Source of the DNA: Roseibacillus persicicus
Lineage (GTDB): Bacteria; Verrucomicrobiota; Verrucomicrobiia; Verrucomicrobiales; Akkermansiaceae
DNA: 64,000 nucleotides
Assembly: GCF_014651675.1 (NCBI RefSeq)
Contig: NZ_BMXI01000014.1
Coordinates: 62,001-126,000 of the forward strand
Direction: 5' to 3'
In this document: one piece after another, positions 9,673 through 19,543 of the stretch
Layout of the letters: the number at the start of each line of letters is the position of its first letter
Position numbering within the stretch: position 1 is the stretch's first letter
Notes under the pieces: generated by a model
The model's input: the letters and a program-made list of their open reading frames with translations, nothing else
Database searches by the model: none
What the model was told of the DNA's origin: nothing
Program-made: the position numbers and the translations under genes

Positions 9673-10020
9673 ATGGCTGGATTTGAAGAGTTGGATGTTT
9701 GGAAGAGGTCGGTTGAATTGAGTGCTGAGGTCTACCGGAGTCTCGCAAATTGTCGGGACTTTGGTTTTAAGGACCAAATCACTCGCTCGGGTCTCTCCAT
9801 TCCTTCCAATATCGCTGAGGGGTATGAACGACAAACGATTCCCGACCGAATCAAATTCCTCGACTACGCCCGAGGCTCCTCCGGCGAATTCCGCACCCAA
9901 GCGTTAGTCGGCGTCAAAGCCGGACTCTTGCCTGCGGAACTTGCCGACTCCTGGATAAACGAAAGCAAACAACTCTCCGCCATGATCCAAGGCCTCATCC
10001 GTTCACTCAGAAGCCGCTAA
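9673..10020 (+). CDS. Four-helix bundle protein (23S rRNA intervening-sequence-protein family)
   Basis: 115 residues starting MAGFEELDVWKRSVEL, the usual N-terminus of this family; the longer frame runs back into the heptamer repeats. The motif ITRSGLSIPSNIAEGYER is characteristic, and the rest is helical. Members form pentameric four-helix bundles; some are encoded within 23S rRNA insertions, but most are free-standing and their function is unknown. The gene is wedged between gmd and fcl with period-7 repeats on both sides, which suggests a recent insertion rather than a role in fucose synthesis. Confidence 0.85.
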   Translation: MAGFEELDVWKRSVELSAEVYRSLANCRDFGFKDQITRSGLSIPSNIAEGYERQTIPDRIKFLDYARGSSGEFRTQALVGVKAGLLPAELADSWINESKQLSAMIQGLIRSLRSR

Positions 10021-10023
10021 GAA

Positions 10024-10067
10024 CTGCCACCTGCCACCTGCCACCTGCCACCTGCCACCTGCCACCT
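10024..10067 (+). repeat. Downstream heptamer array, CTGCCAC x6.3
   Basis: Six perfect copies of a 7-base unit plus CT, starting three bases after the four-helix-bundle stop codon. Read on the other strand the unit is GTGGCAG, related to the GACAGGG unit upstream. Two copies of a 16-base unit (CCTAAAAYCCTTCCCA, 10065-10096) follow directly and reach the fcl start region. Confidence 0.9.
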
Positions 10068-10106
10068 AAAATCCTTCCCACCTAAAACCCTTCCCACCTC
10101 CACCCA

Positions 10107-11069
10107 ATGTCTGACTCCAGCAACCTCACTCCAGCAACCTCCCAAAAATACTACGTCGCCGGCCATCGCGGCATGATCGGTTCCGCTCTCGTCCGTGCCC
10201 TCGAAGCGAAAGGCTGCACGAACATCGTGAAACGCACTTCTGCCGAGCTCGACCTGCGAGACCAGGCCGCGACCCATGCTTTCCTCGCGGAGGAAAAGCC
10301 GGACGTGGTCATCATCGCAGCCGCTAAAGTAGGCGGGATTCATGCCAACAACACCTATCCGGCCGAGTTCATTCACGAAAACCTCCTGATTCAGGATAAT
10401 CTCATTCACGGCAGCTACCAGGCTGGGGTGGAGCGCCTGGTCTTTCTCGGTTCCTCCTGCATCTATCCCAAGCTCGCCGAACAGCCTATGCGAGAGGATG
10501 CTCTCCTCACTGGCCCGCTTGAGCCCACCAACGAGGCCTACGCCATCGCTAAGATTGCGGGCCTCAAGACCTGTGAATATTACCGCAAACAATACGGCGT
10601 CACCTATCACTCGGTGATGCCCACCAACCTTTACGGACCGGGCGATAACTATCATCCCGAGAATTCTCACGTTCTTCCCGCTCTCATTCGACGCTTTCAC
10701 GAGGCCAAGGAACAAAACCTCACCGAGGTCGTGATGTGGGGGACCGGTTCTCCGCTCCGTGAGTTTCTTCATGCCGATGACTGCGCGGCCGGGATTCTCC
10801 ATCTCCTCGAACTCGAAGAGCCGCCTGACCTCGTCAACTTGGGGAGCGGAGTCGAAATCACCATCAAAGACCTCGCTCATCTCATTGCCAAAATCGTGGG
10901 CTTTGAAGGCGAAATCACCCATGACCTCAGAAAGCCGGATGGAACTCCACGCAAACTGATGGATTCCAGCCTTATTCGTTCTCTCGGCTGGAGCGAAATT
11001 CATAGCCTCGAGTCCGGAATACAGCATGCCTATGACTGCTTTCTTCGCGATGGCCTCGTCGAACGCTAA
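10107..11069 (+). CDS. fcl: GDP-L-fucose synthase
   Basis: 320 residues. The NADP-binding motif [10 protein letters not shown] begins near residue 19, SSCIYP lies near 118, and the catalytic YAIAK near 145-149. It carries out the epimerase/reductase step from GDP-4-dehydro-6-deoxymannose to GDP-L-fucose, following Gmd. The first 14 residues contain a small duplicated stretch (SNLTPAT then a second CCAGCAACCT at DNA level), so they may be an extension from the adjoining repeats and the real start is slightly uncertain. Confidence 0.95.
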   Translation: MSDSSNLTPATSQKYYVAGHRGMIGSALVRALEAKGCTNIVKRTSAELDLRDQAATHAFLAEEKPDVVIIAAAKVGGIHANNTYPAEFIHENLLIQDNLIHGSYQAGVERLVFLGSSCIYPKLAEQPMREDALLTGPLEPTNEAYAIAKIAGLKTCEYYRKQYGVTYHSVMPTNLYGPGDNYHPENSHVLPALIRRFHEAKEQNLTEVVMWGTGSPLREFLHADDCAAGILHLLELEEPPDLVNLGSGVEITIKDLAHLIAKIVGFEGEITHDLRKPDGTPRKLMDSSLIRSLGWSEIHSLESGIQHAYDCFLRDGLVER

Positions 11070-11142
11070 AGGGAGCGCGAGTTTTAACCCGCCCCACCAA
11101 ACTCGTCTCACTCCCTAGGCCTAAAACCACACCTTCTTCGCG

Positions 11143-12531
11143 ATGAAAATTAAAACTATCTGCTGTCTCGGCGCCGGCTATGTCGGCGGTCCCACCATGG
11201 CCATGATTGCCGCCAAATGTCCGAAAATCCAAGTGACCGTCTGTGACTTCATTCAAGCGCGCATTGACGCTTGGAATTCAGACACTCTTCCGGTCTACGA
11301 ACCTGGCTTGAAGGAAGTCGTCGAATCTGCGCGTGGAGAAAACCTTCATTTCACCACCAAAATCAAACCGGCCATCGCAGCCGCGGACCTCATCTTCGTT
11401 TGTGTCGGGACCCCGACCAAATCTTACGGGATTGGGGCCGGCCGGGCGGCTGATTTGCGCTACATCGAATCCGCAGCCCGTCTCATTGCGGAGGTCTCGG
11501 ACTCGGACAAAATCATTGTCGAAAAGTCCACCATCCCGGTAAAGACCGCTTCGGCCATTCAGACTATTCTGAGCGCGAACAATACTTCTGAAGCCACCTT
11601 CCAAGTTCTCTCCAACCCCGAATTCCTTGCCGAAGGCACCGCTGTCTCCGATATGGAAAATCCGGACCGGATTCTCATCGGGGGCGAACAAACTCCGGAG
11701 GGGCAGGCCGCACTGGAATCCTTGGTCGAGGTCTACGCCAATTGGGTCCCGCGCGATCGCATCATCACTACCAACCTTTGGTCCTCGGAGCTCTCCAAGC
11801 TCGTGGCTAACGCCTTCTTGGCGCAGCGAATCTCTTCCATCAATTCCATTTCAGCCCTTTGCGAGGCCACTGGAGCCGATGTCGATGAGGTCTCACGCGC
11901 CATTGGATATGATTCCCGCATTGGACCGAAGTTTCTCAAAGCCTCGGTGGGCTTCGGCGGCTCTTGCTTTCAGAAAGATATCCTGAACCTCGTCTATCTC
12001 TGCGAATCCTTTGGCCTACCTGAAGCGGCTGACTATTGGCGTTCAGTGGTCACCATGAACGACTGGCAGAAGTCTCGGTTCGTCGAGAAAATCGTACGTA
12101 CCCTCTTCAATACCGTCTCTGGCAAGCGCATTGCCATCTTGGGCTTTGCCTTCAAGAAGGACACCAACGACACCCGCGAATCAGCTGCCATTAATGTCTG
12201 CCGCGACCTCATCGCCGAGAACGCGCAGGTAATCATCTATGATCCGCGGGTGCCGCTTGAAACCATCCATCGCGACCTCCTTGAGGTCGGTGTTTCCCAA
12301 AACGCCATCAACCAGAACGTGAAAGTGGTGGCTGACCCTTATCAAGCGGCGGCGGGCGCGCATGCGCTTGCGACTCTCACGGAGTGGGATGAATTTCGCG
12401 AACTCGACCTCCCTCGCGTATATGATCTAATGTTGAAACCGGCCTTTTTTTTCGATGGTCGAGCGATCCTTCCCCTCGAAGCCCTCAAGAAACAAGGGTT
12501 CGAAGCCTTCGCCATTGGAAAAGGACGGTAA
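11143..12531 (+). CDS. ugd: UDP-glucose 6-dehydrogenase
   Basis: 462 residues, close to the length of the animal-type enzyme. GAGYVG lies at 10-15. The catalytic Cys is at about 275 within [23 protein letters not shown] is in the C-terminal UDP-binding domain. It oxidises UDP-glucose to UDP-glucuronate with two NAD+. Its place after gmd and fcl suggests the polymer contains uronic acid as well as fucose. Confidence 0.95.
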   Translation: MKIKTICCLGAGYVGGPTMAMIAAKCPKIQVTVCDFIQARIDAWNSDTLPVYEPGLKEVVESARGENLHFTTKIKPAIAAADLIFVCVGTPTKSYGIGAGRAADLRYIESAARLIAEVSDSDKIIVEKSTIPVKTASAIQTILSANNTSEATFQVLSNPEFLAEGTAVSDMENPDRILIGGEQTPEGQAALESLVEVYANWVPRDRIITTNLWSSELSKLVANAFLAQRISSINSISALCEATGADVDEVSRAIGYDSRIGPKFLKASVGFGGSCFQKDILNLVYLCESFGLPEAADYWRSVVTMNDWQKSRFVEKIVRTLFNTVSGKRIAILGFAFKKDTNDTRESAAINVCRDLIAENAQVIIYDPRVPLETIHRDLLEVGVSQNAINQNVKVVADPYQAAAGAHALATLTEWDEFRELDLPRVYDLMLKPAFFFDGRAILPLEALKKQGFEAFAIGKGR

Positions 12532-13294
12532 GAGGGGGGAAATCAGTATGTTTATTAATTCTTCAAAGGCAATGTTCCATTAATAAATGTGCCTAGAGCT
12601 TAGTCTCTACAAGAGAGCCTCAAGAAAACCCTAGAAAGTATTCCCCAATCAACAATCTTAGGGCTTGATGGCTTTCGTGGCTTGGCTCCAAGTGGGAAAC
12701 GCAACTGTAGGCCTTGATAAAAACTCTGGTTAAATCGCCAAACCCGACCAGCAATGTTTCAATTCAAGCACTTAACCCGTCAAGACCGATACACGATTGA
12801 AGTCATGCTGCTCAAGCTGAAGTCGCTTGCACTCTAGGGTTTAGTAATTCTGCGACCATTCATGGAATGCATTATGATGGCATGTCGCACTCTTCATTTT
12901 GCAACAGGCGCCCTCAGCGCAACACCTGCTCCGTTCGTCAACCCTCGCCAAAATACAAATCTCCAACTCTCTGTAAGCTTGATGTAAAGAATCTCAACAA
13001 GCATTGGAGTCCTGGAGAATTCGACGGTTTCTAGCTAAAACCCACGAGCTTTAACTATACACTTCAATATCTTCCAAATCAACGAAACTTGTCTAAGTTC
13101 ACAATTCGAAAACTTCCGTGGTCTAAAGCATCTTCCAATCAAGATGAAAAACGCTCTATTACGCCACCCCAGACGATATCTTCTTCAAGCAAGCCAACGT
13201 TAACTTTCCACGTTGAATTCGCCAACTGGATAAAGATGTTCTAACCTCGTCATGTCTCTAGAAAGCCAAACAAGAAAATAAGACTAACGGAAAA
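12532..13294. other. AT-rich gap between ugd and the low-GC glycan core
   Basis: About 760 bases with no frame of credible length, no tRNA-like TPsiC motif and no strong hairpin. Its composition falls towards that of the low-GC genes that follow, so it probably marks the left edge of the exchanged segment. It may be decayed sequence or hold the promoter for the next operon. Confidence 0.5.
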
Positions 13295-14044
13295 ATGCGG
13301 GAAAAACTAAAAAAAATATTTATTTTAATATGTAAACGACACATTTATTCGGTGGTGAATCGTGTTCCGGGTCCGATAATGTCTTTTATTGTTCGGATTT
13401 CATATGGTAATCCGTGGAGTGAGTATCCGCCAATAGCGGATAAGATTCTATTTATACACATACCTAAAAATGCTGGAAGTTCCGTCACAAAATCAATTTA
13501 TGGAAAACATCAAAACCATAGACCTCTATTCATGTTTGAAGCATGGGATAAGAAGAAATTACAAAATACAAAAGTTATCGCAATCTACCGTGATCCTTAC
13601 GAAAGATTCTGTTCGACAGTTCGACATTTCATCTACTCTGAGAGAGCAAGTGTTACAGACCTCGAAATGGGTAAGATAATTGAAGAACAATTTATAGATA
13701 TAAATTGTTTTGTAGAGTCATTTGTCAACAGTAAAGACACGAGAAACCAATTCGTCGCGCACCCCTTATTCCTACCTCAAAAAATCTGGGTAAGTTCACT
13801 AGGTGGAACGAAAATAGACGTAGCACTATTTTCAATCGATGAGCTAGACAAGCTTGAACAAATCCTGAATCTTGAGTCAGATTCAGGAATTCAAGATCGA
13901 AGGATTAAGAAAACGAATGTTACATTGAATGGCGATGAGAGATGGGATCGTGCTCTGCTCACTAAACGATCTGAGAGCCTAATAAAAAAGTATTATTCTC
14001 AGGATTTTAAAATGATTGAAGAAATAAATGCTGAAGGAAATTAG
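13295..14044 (+). CDS. Sulfotransferase family protein (carbohydrate sulfotransferase-like)
   Basis: 249 residues. IPKNAGSS at about 56-63 matches the 5'-phosphosulfate loop, and IYRDPYERFCS at about 97-107 matches the 3'-phosphate-binding motif, in the spacing seen in Golgi-type carbohydrate sulfotransferases and their bacterial relatives. These enzymes move sulfate from PAPS to a sugar hydroxyl. It is the first gene of a tightly packed low-GC cluster and overlaps the next by 17 bases. I infer that it sulfates the exported polysaccharide or its precursor. The acceptor cannot be read from sequence. Confidence 0.8.
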   Translation: MREKLKKIFILICKRHIYSVVNRVPGPIMSFIVRISYGNPWSEYPPIADKILFIHIPKNAGSSVTKSIYGKHQNHRPLFMFEAWDKKKLQNTKVIAIYRDPYERFCSTVRHFIYSERASVTDLEMGKIIEEQFIDINCFVESFVNSKDTRNQFVAHPLFLPQKIWVSSLGGTKIDVALFSIDELDKLEQILNLESDSGIQDRRIKKTNVTLNGDERWDRALLTKRSESLIKKYYSQDFKMIEEINAEGN

Positions 14045-15332
14045 AGGGAAGATTCGCTCTACTACTCTTCAGCGAGTAGGTAAGACTTTCCTGGCCGTTT
14101 TAACTGGTAGAGCGCTAATAGCGGTTCGACAAATTGCAGTTGTTCCGATTTTTCTCAGTGCATGGGGTGTCGATTATTATGGGCATTGGCTCATACTTAC
14201 GGCGATACCGTCTTTTCTCTCGATTTCCAATTTGGGGTTAGGGACTTCGGCGTCTAACGCGATTGCATTGAGTGGGAGTGTAAATGCAAACTCTAATGAC
14301 AATGGTAGACTCCTATCTTCTTGTTGGATTTACACATCAATAGTTGCTACGCTAGTAGTAACCGCAATTATATTAATTGGGGATCAATTTAATTCGAAGG
14401 GGCAGATTGAGCACCCAGAATACTTGCTTTCACTACTAATAACTGCCCAGTTTATCAAGATGCTTGTCCAGCCGCTACAAGGTTGGTGGGTTGCACAAGG
14501 GCGCCCATCTAAATCAATTAATCTGATAAACACTCTTATATTCGGGGAGTTATTGCTTAGCTGCTGTATTCCCTTGGTTGGAGGACACGGGTTTGATCTA
14601 GCACTATTTTTGTTACTATGGACGCTCATTTGGTTTGTCTGGGTCATCGTGGCTACCAAGATGAAAGGGTGTAAAATTATTCTTACGTCCCGCCCACGGT
14701 CGCGAACTATCAAATCACTAGGCGTGATTGGAGCTGGCCATCAATTGGGACCATTGTGGCAAGCAATATATTTTCAGGGAACAATTATAGTAGCTGGATC
14801 GTTGTTTGGAGCAACCGGTGCCGCAATCTGGGGCTCGGTTAGAGTTTTAGCGAGATTCGGAAATCAGTTGGTAGAAGTGATATCTCAAACCATTCGGCCT
14901 GAATTTCAGCGAAATTATTCCAAAGGTTCCTTGTATAAAAATAAGGCTCTTTATATAAGAGGAACATGGGCATCTTTGGCTGTTTCAATGGTATTTGGTG
15001 TCTTCCTTATAACTTTTGGACCAAGGATTTTTAATGTTTGGACGATGGGTAAATTTGATGTGTCCATAACAATGTGGATTCTTCTAGCGTCGTCGCTTTT
15101 ATTTTATGCTCGCTGGTGGATTGCTGCGGAATATCTACGTTCCTTGAATAGACCTTGGGGGTTGAATCTAATTGCTATTCTTGTATCTGTATTGGCTATT
15201 CTCGTTGCTTACTTTTGCAATCATCTTAATCTGGGGATTTACTCTCTTGCATACTCTTTTTTGTTCTTCGATGTTAGTATGTCAATGTTAGTCCCCAAAT
15301 TAGCGAGTGAAAAAATGTGTGCAGGAAAATAA
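14028..15332 (+). CDS. Wzx-like polysaccharide flippase
   Basis: 434 residues, almost entirely hydrophobic, with roughly 12 predicted membrane helices and basic loops, as in the polysaccharide transporter/MATE-like family. The N-terminal pattern of a basic stretch followed by a long helix and a VVPIFLSAWG segment is typical of O-antigen flippases. The start overlaps the sulfotransferase gene by 17 bases, and the stop is one base before the next start, so the three genes are cotranscribed. It should move lipid-linked repeat units across the inner membrane. The gene name is withheld because Wzx proteins diverge strongly. Confidence 0.82.
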   Translation: MLKEIRGKIRSTTLQRVGKTFLAVLTGRALIAVRQIAVVPIFLSAWGVDYYGHWLILTAIPSFLSISNLGLGTSASNAIALSGSVNANSNDNGRLLSSCWIYTSIVATLVVTAIILIGDQFNSKGQIEHPEYLLSLLITAQFIKMLVQPLQGWWVAQGRPSKSINLINTLIFGELLLSCCIPLVGGHGFDLALFLLLWTLIWFVWVIVATKMKGCKIILTSRPRSRTIKSLGVIGAGHQLGPLWQAIYFQGTIIVAGSLFGATGAAIWGSVRVLARFGNQLVEVISQTIRPEFQRNYSKGSLYKNKALYIRGTWASLAVSMVFGVFLITFGPRIFNVWTMGKFDVSITMWILLASSLLFYARWWIAAEYLRSLNRPWGLNLIAILVSVLAILVAYFCNHLNLGIYSLAYSFLFFDVSMSMLVPKLASEKMCAGK

Positions 15333-15333
15333 A

Positions 15334-16563
15334 ATGAGAAAGTATTTAGTATCTCACCCAACTGGTAATCAAAATGTAAGGGGAGTCTTAGCTGGTTTGC
15401 ACGACAGTGAGGCGTTGTTAGAGTTCCACACAGGTTTTGCCTGGTTCAATGATAGGAATAGTACGAATCTAAGCCGAAGATTGCTCTCGGTACTAGCTCC
15501 TCGAACTTACGAGAATTCGTATAAGGAGCTAACGAAGATATATCCCAAAGTAGAGGCAATACGGGTTCTCAAGCAAAAAATTGGGGGCTATATTGGCAGC
15601 ATTCAGTATGGTTCTGTTGAGGATTCGTATGATTATATCGACAAGAAAGTCGCCAAAAGATTGTTGAAATGTGGTCCCGAAATCACGGACGTGTTTTTGT
15701 CTCCAAACGGAGGTAGTGTCTTAGAGACGATGAAAGCAGCTAAGAAAAGAGGTAAGAGAGTAACGTATGAGTTAGTGTTAGGATACTGGAGAGAAGCTGA
15801 GCAAGTGCTTGGTAACCTTGCTCTTGAATATCCCGAATGGGCTCCTACTATCCCAATGGTGTCAACTAGTGAATCTGGTAAAAGAAGGCTAGATGAAGAA
15901 CTATCTCTTGCGGATAGAGTGATCGTGGCAAGTGAATATACTTTAAAAACGTTGAATAGTTTCCCGGGTTCTATAAAAGAATTAAAGATGATTCCTTATG
16001 GATATCCTGAAGTAAGAAAAGACAATGTCAAGATTTCAACCGGCAATGCAAAGCAGTTAAACGTACTTTATACTGGGGCTCTTTCGCAAAGGAAAGGAAT
16101 TAAAGAGGTTTTTGAATGCGCGACTCGACTAAGTGACAAAATTAACTTGACTGTGATTGGTGCAAAGATTGGTAATAATAGTAGAGTACTTGACCAACAC
16201 CTAAAGAATGTGCATTGGCACCCGTCTTTACCCCATTCCGAAGTGCTAGAAGAAATGAGAAAGGCTGACATTCTTTTGTTTCCTTCCCACTTTGAGGGCT
16301 TCGGATTAGTTATAACCGAAGCAATGTCAACAGGAACACCCGTTATTACGACGAAAAGAACCGCTGGCGCGTCAATAATTCGGGATGGAATTGATGGTTG
16401 GATAACCGAACCGGGTGACGTTGGCCATATGGTGGACATACTAGAGGATTTACTCGGAAATCCAAAGAAACTTGCGAGGGTGAGCTCGGCGGCTCTATTA
16501 GCTGCCGAGGGAAGGCCGTGGAGTCAGTATGGCTCTGAAATCGCAAAATACTTACTTGAGTAA
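15334..16563 (+). CDS. Glycosyltransferase family 4 protein
   Basis: 409 residues from the ATG one base after the flippase stop; GGAAAA in front may serve as a weak ribosome binding site. The C-terminal half has the GT-B donor domain with LYTGALSQRKGIKEV near 245 and the EX7E-type motif in SHFEGFGLVITEA near 317. The N-terminal half is family-specific and I cannot assign an acceptor. It sits between flippase and polymerase genes and presumably adds one sugar of the repeat unit. Confidence 0.85.
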   Translation: MRKYLVSHPTGNQNVRGVLAGLHDSEALLEFHTGFAWFNDRNSTNLSRRLLSVLAPRTYENSYKELTKIYPKVEAIRVLKQKIGGYIGSIQYGSVEDSYDYIDKKVAKRLLKCGPEITDVFLSPNGGSVLETMKAAKKRGKRVTYELVLGYWREAEQVLGNLALEYPEWAPTIPMVSTSESGKRRLDEELSLADRVIVASEYTLKTLNSFPGSIKELKMIPYGYPEVRKDNVKISTGNAKQLNVLYTGALSQRKGIKEVFECATRLSDKINLTVIGAKIGNNSRVLDQHLKNVHWHPSLPHSEVLEEMRKADILLFPSHFEGFGLVITEAMSTGTPVITTKRTAGASIIRDGIDGWITEPGDVGHMVDILEDLLGNPKKLARVSSAALLAAEGRPWSQYGSEIAKYLLE

Positions 16564-16601
16564 TTAAAGGTCTCTTGGAACTAAGCGCGATTTGATATTT
16601 T

Positions 16602-17774
16602 ATGGCAAATGGTCAAAATAGAGCAATAAGCTTACTCGAGGTGTCATTCTTACTGGCTTTGGTTGTCTATCCATATGGCGGATTTTTTGCGCATCTAGGG
16701 CTTATCGATATAGGTAGAAAGTGGCTTGATGTAGGTTTATTGTTTCTGTCATTTTTAGGCTTTATCGGTGTTCTCGTGCAAAGAAAAAATGTATTTCTCT
16801 CCAAGCGGAAAATAATAGCTATATCATGTATTATTGTTCCTGTCGTAGTCTCTGTCGTTCTTTCTCTAATCCGAGGGTTACGTTTTTACGATCCTAGTGC
16901 TTTTTTTACAGATATAAAAATTTTTGCGTTGGCTATTTCATTCTTTATTGTCGTGCTAAGCGGTGCGCATATCCGAAAAAATGTCTTAATAGTCTCTTCG
17001 TTGCTCCTCGCTCTTCTTGTGTATGTTTCATTTGGATACGATGTGGTAGTTAGTGGGGAAGGGAAACCATTCGTAAGTGGTGAACCGAATTATGATGCAA
17101 TACTGTTGACCCTTTGTCTTTTTTTGTTTGATGCTTCAACTCAAGGTCGTAATTGTAAAAATTCTCATCAGATCGTCAAGATTGTTCTTTTGGTTGCAAT
17201 TGTGCTAACATTTTCAAGAACATCTCTGCTGTTAATTTCTTTTGGTTTGGGTCTAAAAATCTTTTCACAAAAAATAAGGGTAGTCAGTATGATTACGATT
17301 CTTGTTTTGGCCGTCGTTGTGGCAGGCGGTATTTACTTTTCCTTTGTTGGGCGGGGGTTGGCATTCGATCTAAATTCACTTGATCGGGCCCAAATGTTCA
17401 TTATGTATGGTGAGATAGTTAAAGATTATCCTGTAGAAGGATTGTTTGGTTTCGGAGTGTCATCATCAGTAGACGCTAGTCTTGTGCCTAAACTTGAGTA
17501 TTTGTGGGAAAAGCAGATGGTAGAGATGTCTGTAGACGGTGTTTCTGCTTTTATGTTTCATGGATTTTGGTTGCGGTGGGCCTTCTGTTTCGGCATGTTG
17601 TCAGTGCTGTTGTTTTGGTTGGTGCTTGTAGTTGTTTTCGTCAAAGGTTCAACTTATAAGAGGTCGGTTGTATTTGGGTTCTGGATGTCGTCGTTTTTTA
17701 TGGGTAGTCTTTATCTCAGTGCAGTTTCGTGGCCGTTTCTATATTTCTTATTTAAGGAGGAGGAGAAATGGTGA
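16602..17774 (+). CDS. Wzy-like polysaccharide polymerase (O-antigen ligase/polymerase superfamily)
   Basis: 390 residues with about ten membrane helices and one larger periplasmic loop (about 265-320), the architecture of Wzy polymerases and WaaL-type ligases. Sequence identity in this superfamily is low, so assignment rests on topology and on its place among flippase and glycosyltransferase genes. A second member of the superfamily is encoded at 25937; this low-GC copy inside the unit-assembly cluster is the better candidate for the polymerase. Confidence 0.7.
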   Translation: MANGQNRAISLLEVSFLLALVVYPYGGFFAHLGLIDIGRKWLDVGLLFLSFLGFIGVLVQRKNVFLSKRKIIAISCIIVPVVVSVVLSLIRGLRFYDPSAFFTDIKIFALAISFFIVVLSGAHIRKNVLIVSSLLLALLVYVSFGYDVVVSGEGKPFVSGEPNYDAILLTLCLFLFDASTQGRNCKNSHQIVKIVLLVAIVLTFSRTSLLLISFGLGLKIFSQKIRVVSMITILVLAVVVAGGIYFSFVGRGLAFDLNSLDRAQMFIMYGEIVKDYPVEGLFGFGVSSSVDASLVPKLEYLWEKQMVEMSVDGVSAFMFHGFWLRWAFCFGMLSVLLFWLVLVVVFVKGSTYKRSVVFGFWMSSFFMGSLYLSAVSWPFLYFLFKEEEKW

Positions 17775-17793
17775 AATATTTATTTGAAAATAT

Positions 17794-18990
17794 ATGAGGG
17801 TTTTAAGATTAATTACTACGGTCGACCCCGGAGCCGGGGGGCCTGCACAAGGCCTGCAAGGATTATTGCCAGCATTGGACTCTATGGATATACAAAATGA
17901 GGTTGTTTGTTTAGACCTCCCAAGCGCAGATTTCTTGCAGACGCGATGTTTCGACGTTACAGCGCTTGGCCCTGCTCGATCAAAATGGGCTTTTTCTAGC
18001 CATTTGGTGCCTTGGCTTCTTAAGAACCTCTCTAGATTTGATTGTGTTATTCTTCACGGACTCTGGCAATTTCCAGGTTTTGCTCTTCGAAAAGCTATTA
18101 ACCAATTGAAAAAAAAAGGCGAGCGTGTGCCCCCATATTTTGTTTATCCACACGGAATGCTGGACCCATGGTTTCAAGAAGATTCTTCGCGTAAGCTGAA
18201 GGCTTTACGAAATGTATTTTTTTGGAAGTTTTTTGATAGGAGTGTAGTTAATGAATCTTCTGGCATTCTCTATACTTGTCAGGAAGAGATGGTTTTAGCT
18301 CGGCAAACTTTTCCGGATTATGACCCCATTGGGGAGTATAATATTGGCTATGGAATTCCGAAGCCACCTGTTCGAACTTCAAAAATGAAGCAGGCATTTG
18401 GAGCTAGTTGCAAGACCCTCGATCCAGACAAGCCATTTCTACTTTTTCTAAGTAGAATCCATCCCAAGAAAGGCGTTGATGTATTATTGAGATCATATCA
18501 TAAGATGGTATTAGAAAATTTTGACGTGCCAGATTTGGTTGTCGCAGGGCCTTTAGGGTGCCGTTATTCATCTGAAATGAAAATTTTGGCTGGTGAATGT
18601 ACTGACTCTAGTGGTGTAAGTTTGCTTGACTCGAAGGTTCACTTCTGCGGGATGTTGCAAGGGGATTCCAAATGGGGCGCATTCTATTGTGCTCGTGCGT
18701 TTGTATTACCTAGTCACCAGGAGAATTTCGGAATTGCGGTTGTTGAAGCTCTAGCCTGCGGTAAAAGTGTTTTAATTACAGACAAGGTCAATATTTGGAG
18801 AGAAATTAAAGAAAGTGAGGCTGGGGTTGTAGTCTCTGATACAGAGGAGGGTGTTGTGGAAGGTTTGCGTGAGATACTCAAATGGGATTCTTTTTCTGAG
18901 AAAAAATCAATAGACTGTTACTGTCTAAACTTTTCAGTAGATGGAGCAGCAAAGAATCTTGAGAATTTGATTCGGGAATATGAAAAATGA
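17794..18990 (+). CDS. Glycosyltransferase family 4 protein
   Basis: 398 residues. The N-terminal TTVDPGAGGPAQGL and the central HGMLDPWF motif recur in a group of exopolysaccharide GT4 enzymes. LFLSRIHPKKGVDVLL near 212 and SHQENFGIAVVEALACG near 306 form the donor-binding side. The gene overlaps the following acetyltransferase gene by 11 bases, which indicates translational coupling. The donor and acceptor sugars are not predictable from the sequence. Confidence 0.87.
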   Translation: MRVLRLITTVDPGAGGPAQGLQGLLPALDSMDIQNEVVCLDLPSADFLQTRCFDVTALGPARSKWAFSSHLVPWLLKNLSRFDCVILHGLWQFPGFALRKAINQLKKKGERVPPYFVYPHGMLDPWFQEDSSRKLKALRNVFFWKFFDRSVVNESSGILYTCQEEMVLARQTFPDYDPIGEYNIGYGIPKPPVRTSKMKQAFGASCKTLDPDKPFLLFLSRIHPKKGVDVLLRSYHKMVLENFDVPDLVVAGPLGCRYSSEMKILAGECTDSSGVSLLDSKVHFCGMLQGDSKWGAFYCARAFVLPSHQENFGIAVVEALACGKSVLITDKVNIWREIKESEAGVVVSDTEEGVVEGLREILKWDSFSEKKSIDCYCLNFSVDGAAKNLENLIREYEK

Positions 18991-19543
18991 TACGGTAAAT
19001 AAAGATACATTCACGGGGCCTTCTTTTTCGTTTGAAAACCGTTTGTTGAGATTTCTTTGGATTTTAACTTGGAATTCTCTTGGTGGATGGACGCCGATTC
19101 CGTTTTTTGCTTGGCGATCATTTTTACTGAAAAGGTTTGGGGCGCAGATTGGCAAGGGCGTCCATGTATACCCAAAGGTTAAGGTCTGGGCCCCATGGAA
19201 TATTGCACTCGGAGATGAGGTCGGAGTGGGGAATGGAGCAATCTTGTATTCTCAAGACAGGATCGAGATTGGAAATAGGGCTGTAATTTCTCAAGGCGCT
19301 CATCTCTGTACAGGAACCCATGACTATGATAAGCAAGGATTTCCGCTCGTTACTAAGCCTATTGTGATTGGTTCCAATGTATGGGTGGCAGCTGAAGCTT
19401 TCGTCCACCCTGGAGTTAAGATTGGGGATGGTTCTGTAGTCGGTGCCCGTTCAGTTGTGACAAAAGATCTACCCGCTTGGATGGTTTGTAGTGGATTTCC
19501 AGCGAAACCGCTTAAAATGCGAAAAAATAACAACAATATATGA
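18980..19543 (+). CDS. WcaF-like acetyltransferase (left-handed beta-helix)
   Basis: 187 residues. The N-terminal NRLLRFLWILTWNSLGGWTP is typical of the WcaF group. It is followed by hexapeptide repeats such as IGKGVH, IGNRAVISQGAHLC and IGDGSVVGARSVV, ending in the GFPAKPLKMRK capping segment. The family transfers acetyl groups from acetyl-CoA to a sugar hydroxyl of exopolysaccharides. It overlaps the upstream glycosyltransferase by 11 bases and the downstream one by 4. Confidence 0.88.
   Translation: MKNDTVNKDTFTGPSFSFENRLLRFLWILTWNSLGGWTPIPFFAWRSFLLKRFGAQIGKGVHVYPKVKVWAPWNIALGDEVGVGNGAILYSQDRIEIGNRAVISQGAHLCTGTHDYDKQGFPLVTKPIVIGSNVWVAAEAFVHPGVKIGDGSVVGARSVVTKDLPAWMVCSGFPAKPLKMRKNNNNI

Noticed and set aside
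10024-10067. Possible CRISPR array
   Set aside because: The 7-base units are contiguous with no spacers, so this is a simple tandem repeat. The 389-bp array is likewise too long in unit and lacks the repeat-spacer pattern.
12532-13294. Possible tRNA gene or attachment site at the left edge of the low-GC island
   Set aside because: No cloverleaf, no GTTCGAATC-type TPsiC arm and no matching direct repeat at the right edge were seen.
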